Assembly: GCF_000211815.1 (NCBI RefSeq)
Contig: NZ_GL890967.1
Span: 1 to 64,000 of the forward strand
Length of the DNA: 64,000 bases
Source of the DNA: Moorena producens 3L
Lineage (GTDB): Bacteria; Cyanobacteriota; Cyanobacteriia; Cyanobacteriales; Coleofasciculaceae
Direction: 5' to 3'
The notes under the pieces were generated by a model that had not been told where the DNA came from, made no database searches, and saw only the letters and a list, made by a program, of their open reading frames with translations. How positions within the stretch are numbered: position 1 is the first letter of the stretch; every line of letters begins with the position of its first letter. Below, piece by piece: positions 38,068 to 46,457 of this stretch. Made by a program: the position numbers and the translations under genes.

Positions 38068-38263
38068 GGCGTTGCTGATTCTGGGTATGGTTTCGCCCCC
38101 CTAGCCCCCCAATTCTGCGGTGCGACCCGTGGCGAATTTAATTCGCCGACGGAAAGCGCACCGGTGGGGGAACAAAACTTTCAAAATCCCTCAAATTTGG
38201 GGGATTTAGGGGGCTTTAACAAAACCATATGATCGCGCATTCATTCCTTAATTCAGCAACGCC
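38068..38263. mobile_element. 196-bp MITE, copy B, inserted in the repeat array
   Basis: Same length, ends and orientation as copy A (35393-35588). The flanking duplication is GAAAATTG/GAAAATTA (7 of 8). Removing it joins CAATGCTGAAAATT to ACTGCAATTTCC, a unit of the array, so it landed in a pre-existing repeat. Confidence 0.85.
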
Positions 38264-38292
38264 GAAAATTACTGCAATTTCCAACATATTGC

Positions 38293-41200
38293 TCAACCCT
38301 TGCTACCACAAGACCTAGGACTATACCAATTACTCTTAGGAGTAGCAGTATTCGGTTCAGCCGTCAAGATAATTGTACCATCCTCCCGAACAGTCCAACC
38401 CTGAGCTTCCACTATTTTCTTCTTGGGACGAGCAGGAGTAGGAGTAGAGGCAGTCCGGCGTTTCCCTCTCATGGGTAAGTAACTGACATCAGGGGTGGGA
38501 GTAGAGGTAGCTTCTTCGATGTTCTCTTCTTCAGTATCAAGGGTAACCCAATCTACCAGTACAGACTGTTGATTAATTGGGTCTAGAGGACTTGGGGGTA
38601 AGCCACCTCGTCCAGTCACAATGAATTCACCCAGTTCATCTACCGCTACTTTTCCACTCCTGGGACAGTTAGCAACAATTAATGATGAAGGGTCAACTAG
38701 TGATGTTGGTAATATCTCAGGATCCTGGGTAGGATTAACTGCAGCATCGATCTGCAACACACCAGCTAACTGACCCGGCGCAAAACTAATAGCAGAGATA
38801 TCATTAAATGGAGTTCGACCTTCCTGTAACCTGAAGTTTCCGAATAAGCCTTGCAGCTTGATTTTGATCTCTCCACCTTGGCCTTCTTCAGCATTAGCAA
38901 AGATATCGTTACCTGTTTCACCGTCGGAGGGGAATAGGATCAGTAATCCACCGTCAATAATTATGTTCCCGCCTTTGACATCATCACCACCTGTAGCATC
39001 AGCCAAGATCAAGCTGTTGTTATCGAGTGTTGTCAATCCTGATACATTGATCTTGATAGTTGCTGCGTCTTCGCTGTTGGTTTGTGGGTCGGTTGATTTT
39101 CCAGTACCAGCTACAAGTTGGCCGTTGTCTAGGGTGAGAGATTCAGCCTCAATGGTCAGTTCGCCAGCTACTCCTGGTTCGCTCTCATCCACGTCAGTGT
39201 CTGGCAAACCATCCTGATCTAATGGCACAGCACTTACTGATATTCTTGCTCCATCTTTGACAGTTAGGTTATCAGTTTCTATTCTCAAGTCTCCAGCATT
39301 GCTACCTCTGCTGGCTCCAACGGAAATCCGGCTTTCAGGGATATCATCTTGGATAACCAGGATATCATTGGATGTCTCGAGTTTGATCTCGCGTTTTTTT
39401 TGTTTGCTTTTGTTTTTATCGTCTTCTATCTCTTCTTTTTGATCTTCTATCTCTTTCTCTTTTTTTACTATATTTTCTAGGATTTTTTCAGTTTCTTTTT
39501 CTGAAAGTTCATCATTGAGTTTATCCTTGAGTTTTTTGAGATCATTCTGCTGCTTGAGGAGTTTTTTATTTTCGTCTTTAAGCTCTTTTTTAAGTTTTTT
39601 ATCTTCTTGAGCCAGCTCTTCCTTTTGTTTTTCCAGTCTATCCTTGATCCTATCAAAAGTGGATTTTGAAGATTTTGGACCACTTCCACTAACAATAACT
39701 TGGTCTGAAGCGTTAATCGTAATCTTGCCAGCATTGCCAACCTGACCATTGTCCTGATCATCATCTAAGGATTTAGTCTCAATTTCTCCCCCTTCGGTGA
39801 CACCTACTACCTCGATGAGACGACTATTGGTGGCAGTAGAAATAATTTCTCCCCCTTCAGTGACTTCTACTTCCTTAGCATTGATTGTGATTTCACCGCC
39901 TTCAAATTCACCTATGCTGCGAGCGCTGATAAATGAGCTATTCGATACGGTTAGTTTACCATCCGTATTGATCTCAATCGTTCCTCCCTTAGGCTTATTG
40001 TCTTTATTGTCTCCAACAGCCTGGGCTCCTAGTTGACTTTCGGTGGCTATGCGACTGGGTCTTTTAACCCCATAAATTTCCACAAAATGGGTGGCATTGA
40101 CTTTAATATTACCTGCTGGAATTTTGCCTTCAGTGGAAGCTTCTATTCTCCCTCCATCTTTGAGGGATAGAGAGCGAGCTTTAATGGTAATGTTACCAAC
40201 GCCTTCTTGTTGTTTTCCAGCCTCAGCACTTACCACAGTTGTAATGTCACTGTTGGTAACCTCAATCTTATCCTTAACCTCTACCTCGATATTTCCCGGA
40301 TTTCCACCATTCTTACTCCGAGTCTGAGCAGTTATCTGGCTTCTCTTGCTTAAAGAAAGTGAACCAGCTTCAATGATTATCTCACCACCATCAGCTGTAG
40401 CACTCTCAGCATTGGATTTCGCTTCAATTTGGGCTCGATCTGTCATGATGAAGTCTCCCTCCACTCTGATGGTGATATCTCCCGCCTTTCCATCTCCTGT
40501 TGTATTAGTAGTGATACCATCAGAACCACCTCTACCTGATGCTCCAATCATCGTCAGTGATCCGACATCGATTTTTATTTCACCGCCATCACCGCCACCT
40601 TTTGAGTCGGTCTTAGCCGTAATTTGGACGAAACCTCTCTTCGATTCAGGATTGCTGGGATTGCGAGCATCAATGAATAGGGACTTAGCTTTGATCTCAA
40701 TGTCCCCGCTCGCTCCTTTCGCTTTTTTGTCATTAGTATTCTCAATTTTACTGTTGAATAGAACATTAACTGATTCTCCAGCTAAAATGGTAATTTTTCC
40801 GCCATCTCCGTCCCCTTCATTTTCGACCTGAAGTCTGCTCCTATAATTGAGGGTAACATCGCCATCGACATTTAAGGTCACATCCCCAGGACTACCCTGT
40901 CTTTCGTTTTTACGTTGTTCGGTTTGAATGGTACCATGCTTTTTCAGTTCTACATCGCCACTCACATTGATGGTAATGCTGCCGGTATCACCATCTCCCT
41001 TTGTTCTTGCCGAAATACCCGGTTCTTCTTTCTCAGATTCCACCATCAGGGAGCCAGCAGTAATTTGAATACTTCCCCCTGTGCCACCTTTTTCGTCAGT
41101 TAAAGTAAAGATTCCGTTTTGAGTCTTCTTGTTACTAGAAGAAATAATCGAAACTGAGTCATCAGCGGTGATAACAATATCACCCCCTTTCTGACCATTG

Positions 41201-42345
41201 ACCTTAGTTATGGTGAATATTCCCTGCTCCTTTTTAGCAGTTTCTACTGTCAACGAGCCAGCGTCGATAGTAATTTTTCCCCCTTCTCCACCTTCATCCT
41301 CTGTTATCGTAAAAATTCCCTGGCGCTCTTTTCTAGCAGTAGACTTAATTAAGACTGATTCATCAGCGCTTATACTAATATCACCGCTTTTTTTACCATT
41401 ATTCTCAGTTTTAGTAAAAATTCCCCGGTCTCTATTATTTTCCGAGTTTTCTACTTCTATTGAATCAGCAATAATCCTAATCTCACCACCATCAACATCG
41501 CTATCTTTGGCTACGGAAGTTTCTATAGCGCTATCCTTAATAACAACATTCCCTTTCTTGACCCCATCGGGAAACTCTAAACCCAGCTTGTCACCCTCTT
41601 GAGTCAAAGCTACTTGTCCTGGTGCGCCCAATCCCGCTAACAGAATATTCCCACCTTGATTGGTAGATATCTTACTATCTTCCTTACTATTCTCTTTCTT
41701 ACTAACTTCAATATCACCACCGAGCAACAACAGGTTATCAACCGCTAGCTTTTCCAACTTAGCTTGACTGGTAATCTTACCCGGAATTTGATTAAAGAAG
41801 AATACATTAGGATTAACGGTCAACAATGGCGACGGAGGCTCTGGATTAGAAGCACTAAACACTCCTCGATTCCCAAACCCAATCCCATCAGCAGTGGTGC
41901 CCACAAAGGAACCGGATACATCCAGCTTGGCATTCTCCCCAAACAAAATCCCCTTGGGATTAATCAAGAACAAATTCGCGCCACCATTGACACCCAAGGT
42001 GCCAAAAATATTAGAGGGATTAGCACCAGTTACCCGAGACAGAATATTTTCAATGCCAGCTGGATTAGCAAAATAAACCCTTTGCCCATCTGAGACATTA
42101 AACTCTAGGAAACTGTGGAACAAATTGATATCCCGGATTGCTCCTCCTTTAATGAGATCAACAATTTTCCCATTTACCTCACCAGAGCCTAGGTCTAGCA
42201 AAGACCTTTCCCCCTGGGGCAAAGTCGCATCAGGAGTAATCTGAGCATTAGCTTGGTTGACTGAAAATGCGTACGCTCCACTAATGGCTAAGCATAGGGC
42301 TAAACCTAACTGAGTGTTATAGCGTTTCAATACATCTAATGCCAT
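38293..42345 (-). CDS. Filamentous-haemagglutinin-type TpsA exoprotein
   Basis: 1350 aa. A signal peptide (LGLALCLAISGAYAFSVNQA) precedes the TPS secretion domain (about 35-290), with FFHSFLEF-like INLFHSFLEFNV, NIFGTLGVNGGANLFLINPK and GILFGENAKLDVSGSFVG. It continues as a long right-handed beta-helix with repeated GG-I-I-A-SLT...G-I-T segments. Residues about 890-995 are a highly charged Lys/Glu coiled coil (KKLKKELKDENKKLLKQQ) breaking the helix, which is unusual for TpsA. The C-terminus has Ser/Thr/Pro-rich sequence. Partner of the TpsB at 32993. Likely surface adhesin or matrix protein; function inferred from family. Confidence 0.92.
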   Translation of the reverse strand: MALDVLKRYNTQLGLALCLAISGAYAFSVNQANAQITPDATLPQGERSLLDLGSGEVNGKIVDLIKGGAIRDINLFHSFLEFNVSDGQRVYFANPAGIENILSRVTGANPSNIFGTLGVNGGANLFLINPKGILFGENAKLDVSGSFVGTTADGIGFGNRGVFSASNPEPPSPLLTVNPNVFFFNQIPGKITSQAKLEKLAVDNLLLLGGDIEVSKKENSKEDSKISTNQGGNILLAGLGAPGQVALTQEGDKLGLEFPDGVKKGNVVIKDSAIETSVAKDSDVDGGEIRIIADSIEVENSENNRDRGIFTKTENNGKKSGDISISADESVLIKSTARKERQGIFTITEDEGGEGGKITIDAGSLTVETAKKEQGIFTITKVNGQKGGDIVITADDSVSIISSSNKKTQNGIFTLTDEKGGTGGSIQITAGSLMVESEKEEPGISARTKGDGDTGSITINVSGDVELKKHGTIQTEQRKNERQGSPGDVTLNVDGDVTLNYRSRLQVENEGDGDGGKITILAGESVNVLFNSKIENTNDKKAKGASGDIEIKAKSLFIDARNPSNPESKRGFVQITAKTDSKGGGDGGEIKIDVGSLTMIGASGRGGSDGITTNTTGDGKAGDITIRVEGDFIMTDRAQIEAKSNAESATADGGEIIIEAGSLSLSKRSQITAQTRSKNGGNPGNIEVEVKDKIEVTNSDITTVVSAEAGKQQEGVGNITIKARSLSLKDGGRIEASTEGKIPAGNIKVNATHFVEIYGVKRPSRIATESQLGAQAVGDNKDNKPKGGTIEINTDGKLTVSNSSFISARSIGEFEGGEITINAKEVEVTEGGEIISTATNSRLIEVVGVTEGGEIETKSLDDDQDNGQVGNAGKITINASDQVIVSGSGPKSSKSTFDRIKDRLEKQKEELAQEDKKLKKELKDENKKLLKQQNDLKKLKDKLNDELSEKETEKILENIVKKEKEIEDQKEEIEDDKNKSKQKKREIKLETSNDILVIQDDIPESRISVGASRGSNAGDLRIETDNLTVKDGARISVSAVPLDQDGLPDTDVDESEPGVAGELTIEAESLTLDNGQLVAGTGKSTDPQTNSEDAATIKINVSGLTTLDNNSLILADATGGDDVKGGNIIIDGGLLILFPSDGETGNDIFANAEEGQGGEIKIKLQGLFGNFRLQEGRTPFNDISAISFAPGQLAGVLQIDAAVNPTQDPEILPTSLVDPSSLIVANCPRSGKVAVDELGEFIVTGRGGLPPSPLDPINQQSVLVDWVTLDTEEENIEEATSTPTPDVSYLPMRGKRRTASTPTPARPKKKIVEAQGWTVREDGTIILTAEPNTATPKSNWYSPRSCGSKG

Positions 42346-42959
42346 GGGATTCGTTCTCCTGAGCCTGGGGAGGGGTATTTAACTTAAGCTATCAGCTTAT
42401 GCGCTACGCGCACGCTACGCGAACAGTTATCAGCTATCAGCTTGCCCATTGACGCAAGCTACGTGGGCTTTATTTTAAGCTGACGGCTGACGGCTAATTG
42501 CTGACAACTGATGTTTGATTAATAGTCGGTTCAAGCTGCTATTGCTACTAGCAATACTAATTATTACTGCTGGGTATAATAACAGAAATTATTATACCTA
42601 TATTTGCTAGCAATTGATGTGAATTTTTGTGACATATTTGTGACATTAAAGTTAGCCAGAGCTACAGGGATGGGTCTCTAAGGCATAAGCAAGGCATTAT
42701 AGGGAGCCAAAATCCATCGTGATCATTTTTGTTCCTTGTTCCCTTAAAGCTGTTTGACCTGATGGTGCGTTACGGGTCGGGCTGTTTCAAGCGGAAACAG
42801 GCGGAAAATCAGAGCTAGCCCGCCCCTAAAGCACCCTACGCCACTAGACAAAGTCTGATAATGTAATAAAATGTAAATAAAGTTAAAAACTATTCATAAA
42901 ATAATCTGGCTAAGGACTTGATAAAAAATAAAAAATGTGTTAAAGAAAGAAGCCAATGG
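42346..42959. other. Gene-free region upstream of tpsA with repeat fragments
   Basis: 42385-42500 has CTATCAG units mixed with CGCTACGCGCACGCTACGCG palindrome fragments. 42760-42843 is an imperfect inverted-repeat element (GGTGCGTTACGGGTCGGGCT against AGCCCGCCCCTAAAGCACC). The remainder is AT-rich. The tpsA promoter presumably lies at 42360-42660 but is not recognisable. Confidence 0.5.
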
Positions 42960-43215
42960 GGTGATCTTACCTGGTGTGTCCTATAGCCACCTAGTAAAAG
43001 CCTTGGTAATTCCCGGCAAAACTCGGAAGTTATCTAGCTAGGTTGCAGGCCAAGGATTAGTTTCCTACGTTGTTTTAGTCATGATACCTGGGAGTGACCT
43101 CCAGCTCCCAGCTCTATCGTCAACTATTAAGTTGAAGGCAAAATGTGTGGTTGGCAAAACACAAGCTATTACAACATGGCCGAGGAAAACATTACCGATT
43201 TGAGGCGCACTAAAA
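42960..43215 (+). ncRNA. Probable omegaRNA (HEARO-type guide RNA) of IscB
   Basis: Structured leader directly upstream of iscB, where IscB omegaRNAs are encoded. Visible stems: CTGGTG...CACCTAG at 42971-42994 just after a TTAC (42967-42970), CTGGGAG...CTCCCAG at 43088-43111, and TCAACT-ATTA-AGTTGA at 43120-43135. The end GGCCGAGGAAAACATTACC resembles the 3' omegaRNA segment of known IscB loci, which I recall as GCC-(purine/G-rich)-AACA-N-ACC. A guide would come from just upstream of about 42970. Exact ends are not determinable here. Confidence 0.6.
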
Positions 43216-44475
43216 ATGCAAAATTACGTATTTGTTATTGATACGAACAAGCGACCACTAAACCCTATATCGCCAAAGAAGGCACGACGCCTATTAGATA
43301 AAGGAAAAGCTGCGGTTTTTAGAATGTATCCATTTACGATCATCCTTAAGACTGCGATCCCAAATCCGACTATCTCACCAAGTCAAATCAAGATAGATCC
43401 GGGAAGTAAAACTACTGGGTTTGCCATAGTTCAAAACGACCAAGTTATTTGGGCAATGGAGCTAGAACACAGAGGGGCACTGATCAAGAAAAAACTAGAA
43501 TCCAGAAGCGCCGTTAGGCGTGGGAGACGTAATCGTAATACCCGTTACAGGAAGCCAAGGTTCCTTAACCGCAGGCGTCCGGAGGGTTGGATTGCTCCGA
43601 GTTTGGAACACAGGGTCTTAACTACTGAAACCTGGGTGAAACGACTGATCAAGTTTTGTCCAGTCAATCAGATCTGGATCGAAAGAGTTAAGTTTGACAC
43701 CCAAAAAATGCAGAATCCTGAAGTCAATGGTACTGAGTACCAACAAGGTGAACTGGCCGGGTATGAAGTGAGGGAGTATTTGCTTGAGAAGTGGGGAAGG
43801 GAGTGTGCCTATTGTGGCAAGCAAAATGTTCCTCTACAGATTGAGCATATTCACCCAAAATCATGTGGTGGAAGCGACCGGGTCAGCAATCTTTGTCTGG
43901 CCTGCGAAAAATGCAATCGACGGAAAGGGAATAAGCCTATAGAGGAATTCCTAAAGAAGAAGCCAAGCTTACTTCAAAAAATCAAAACCAAGGCAAAACA
44001 ACCATTAATGGATGCAGCAGCGGTAAATACGACTCGGAACAAGATAGTGAAGGTACTCAAAGAAATAAAACCTGTAGTTACCGGCACGGGTGCTCAGACA
44101 AAATATAACCGAACTAGGTTGGGACTACCTAAGCAGCATTGGATTGATGCCGCTTGTGTTGGAGATATCAAAACTTTGGTGTTAAAGACATCTCAGCCAC
44201 TGTTGGTTACCTGCAAAGGACAGGGAGGAAGGCAGAAAGCTGCACTGAATAAATATGGCTACCCCATCAGGTATAACCCATTGAAACCTATTAAGGGGTG
44301 GTCCAGTGGTGATATAGCTAAAAACCTTTTGACGGGGGAGTTTGGAAGGGTTAACCCTAGGAGCAAAAGTAACTCCTTTAATTACACAGTTCCCGGAAAA
44401 AAGGCAATAAGTTTACACCTCAAGAATTTACTTAGGGTCCACTTGAAGGATGGTTATACTTATGGCTTTTGCTGA
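43216..44475 (+). CDS. iscB: IscB RNA-guided nuclease (RuvC-HNH, Cas9 ancestor family)
   Basis: 419 aa, full length. PLMP-like N-terminus (NKRPLNPISPKKARRLLDKG), RuvC-I Asp61 (KIDPGSKTTGFA), Arg-rich bridge helix (RRGRRNRNTRYRKPRFLNRR), RuvC-II Glu156 (IWIERVKFDTQ), HNH (Glu210-His211 in LQIEHIHPKS) with Cys197/200 and Cys230/233 zinc ligands, RuvC-III His308 and Asp311 (QHWIDAACVGD). All catalytic residues are present. It has no TnpA beside it. The last codons overlap the start of the carotenoid oxygenase gene by 14 nt, so the element's right end appears lost and iscB is fused to host DNA. Confidence 0.93.
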   Translation: MQNYVFVIDTNKRPLNPISPKKARRLLDKGKAAVFRMYPFTIILKTAIPNPTISPSQIKIDPGSKTTGFAIVQNDQVIWAMELEHRGALIKKKLESRSAVRRGRRNRNTRYRKPRFLNRRRPEGWIAPSLEHRVLTTETWVKRLIKFCPVNQIWIERVKFDTQKMQNPEVNGTEYQQGELAGYEVREYLLEKWGRECAYCGKQNVPLQIEHIHPKSCGGSDRVSNLCLACEKCNRRKGNKPIEEFLKKKPSLLQKIKTKAKQPLMDAAAVNTTRNKIVKVLKEIKPVVTGTGAQTKYNRTRLGLPKQHWIDAACVGDIKTLVLKTSQPLLVTCKGQGGRQKAALNKYGYPIRYNPLKPIKGWSSGDIAKNLLTGEFGRVNPRSKSNSFNYTVPGKKAISLHLKNLLRVHLKDGYTYGFC

Positions 44476-46000
44476 TGATTACCAAGAACTGCCTGAAAAT
44501 AAGCCTCCTATTTATATGCAGGAAGATTGGGCAAGAGGTTATGACTCCCAACCCAATGAATACGATTATTGGATTGATCAAGTAGAAGGGGAAATTCCTC
44601 AGGAGTTGCAGGGCACTTGGTTACGGAATGGTCCTGGTTTGCTGGATATTAATGGTTACCGGGTGCATCATCCATTTGATGGGGATGGGATGATTTGTGC
44701 GATCGCGTAGCGTGACCTACGGTCAATCGCATTTGATCACGGTCGAGCTCATTTTCGGAATCGGTTTGTACGCACAGAGGGCTTCTTAGCGGAACAGAAA
44801 GCGGGGAAACCGGTATATCGAGGAGTGTTTGGCACTCAGAAGCCTGGGGGTTGGTTAGCCAATCTATTTGATATCCAACTTAAAAATATTGCTAATACCA
44901 ATGTGATCTACTGGGGTGGCAAGCTCTTAGCCTTATGGGAAGCCGCTAAACCTTACGGTCTAGACCCCCATACTCTTGAAACCTTGGGTGAAGATAACTT
45001 GGATGGAATATTAGCAGGAGGTGAATCCTTTGCTGCTCATCCTTGGATTGACCCTAGTAGTAAGCTTGATGGTGGTCAACCTTGTCTGGTAAATTTCGCG
45101 ATTCAGCCAGGTCTGTCTACCAAAATTACCATTTACGAATTGGACCCGACCGGTAAACTATTACGACGTCAGAGTTATAGTGTTCCTGGTTTTGCCTTTA
45201 TCCACGATTTTGCGATTACCCCAAACTACTGTATTTTCTTCCAAAATCCTGTTAGCTATAATCCCTTTCCGTTCCTGTTGGGATACCGAGGAGCTGGTGA
45301 GTGTTTGGCATATCAGCCTGAACAACCGACGCGGATTATAGTGATTCCTCGTAAACAGAATACAGAGGAAGTCAAAATCCTAGAAACCCAATCGGGCTTT
45401 ATCTTCCATCACGCTAATGCTTTTGAGGAAGATGGCAAGATTTATGTCGATTCTATTTGCTACGAGTCATTACCAGCAGTAGACGTAGGTAGTGATTTCC
45501 GGAAGGTTGATTTTAATGCGAACGCACCAGGGCAACTCTGGCGCTTTAGTTTAAACTTAACTGACAAAACCGTAGGGAGTAAGTTATTAGAAGAGCGCTG
45601 TTGCGAGTTTCCTAGCATTCACCCTAATCATGTCGGAAATCCCTATCGCTACTTATTTATCGGAGCTGCTGATCATCCCACCCGTAATGCTCCATTACAA
45701 GGGATTCTAAAAATAGATATGGAAACAAAGACACAACAATTCTGGAGTGCTGCCCCTAAGGGTTTTGTAAATGAACCAATGTTTGTGCCACGACCCAATG
45801 CTGAACGAGAAGATGATGGTTGGGTATTGACCTTAGTATATGATGCTAGTCATCACCGATCGGATCTAGTCATATTAGATGGTCGTGATTTAACTAGCGG
45901 ACCAGTCGCACGACTGCACTTGAAGCATCATATCCCTTACGGTTTACACGGTAGCTGGAGTTCTGAGTTGCTGGGACTGGGGTTGAAGGTTACAGGTTGA
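44462..46000 (+). pseudogene. Carotenoid oxygenase interrupted by an in-frame TAG in an inserted palindrome
   Basis: Carotenoid cleavage dioxygenase (apo-carotenoid 15,15'-oxygenase type). Piece 1 (44462-44710) gives WLRNGPGLLDINGYRVHHPF...GDGMICAIA then TAG. Piece 2 continues in the same frame with FDHGRAHFRNRFVRTEGF, FIHDFAITPNYCIFF (Fe-ligand His), HHANAFEEDGK and the final HGSWSS. The break is a 24-bp insertion at 44707-44730 in a HIP1 site; taking it out restores CAIAFDHG. It is therefore a pseudogene, unless the TAG is read through or a start near 44825 makes a C-terminal piece (391 aa). The 3' end runs into the GGTTGAA array, which provides the stop. Confidence 0.85.
44699..44730. repeat. 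Palindromic element inserted at a HIP1 site
   Basis: GCGATCGC (44699-44706) is followed by 24 extra bases, GTAGCGTGACCTACGG then TCAATCGC, with ATCGC now present on both sides. The inserted arm is the reverse complement of the palindrome at 28408-28433. In this orientation its first codons read GCG TAG. Confidence 0.9.
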
Positions 46001-46310
46001 AGGTTGAAGGTTGAAGGTTACAGGTTGAAGGTTAGTGGGTTGAAGGTTACAGGTTGAAGGTTGAAGGTTGAAGGTTAGTGGGTTGAAGGTTACAGGTTGA
46101 AGGTTGAAGGTTGAAGGTTAGTGGGTTGAAGGTTACAGGTTGAAGGTTGAAGGTTGAAGGTTAGTGGGTTGAAGGTTACAGGTTGAAGGTTGAAGGTTGA
46201 AGGTTAGTGGGTTGAAGGTTGAAGGTTGAAGGTTGAAGGTTAGTGGGTTGAAGGTTACAGGTTGAAGGTTGAAGGTTGAAGGTTAGTGGGTTGAAGGTTA
46301 CAGGTTGAGA
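45983..46310. repeat. Hierarchical GGTTGAA tandem array
   Basis: The heptamer GGTTGAA with variants GGTTACA and GGTTAGTG forms a higher-order unit of about 43 bp, repeated about seven times. The array begins inside the last codons of the carotenoid oxygenase (LKVTG-stop). 46311-46457 is ordinary AT-rich leader ending in GGAGG before the next gene. Confidence 0.92.
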
Positions 46311-46457
46311 GTTTAAACTTTAACTAGAAACTTTTAAACAACATGGGGATATAATGACGCTAAACTTATTAGTTATAAAGCTTTCAGGGAAATTATCAGG
46401 TTGGAGCTTTGATGGTTAAAGCTAAGCTAATAACAGAATTTTCCTGGAGGGTGCCAG

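Noticed and set aside
38858..41602. Several 60-160 aa open frames antisense to tpsA
   Set aside because: They mirror the biased Gly/Ser/Asp codons of the TpsA beta-helix, have no SD and give low-complexity Ser/Pro/Val products.
43216..44475. Cas9 or a complete IS605 transposon
   Set aside because: At 419 aa it lacks the REC lobe of Cas9, and no TnpA gene or right end is present.
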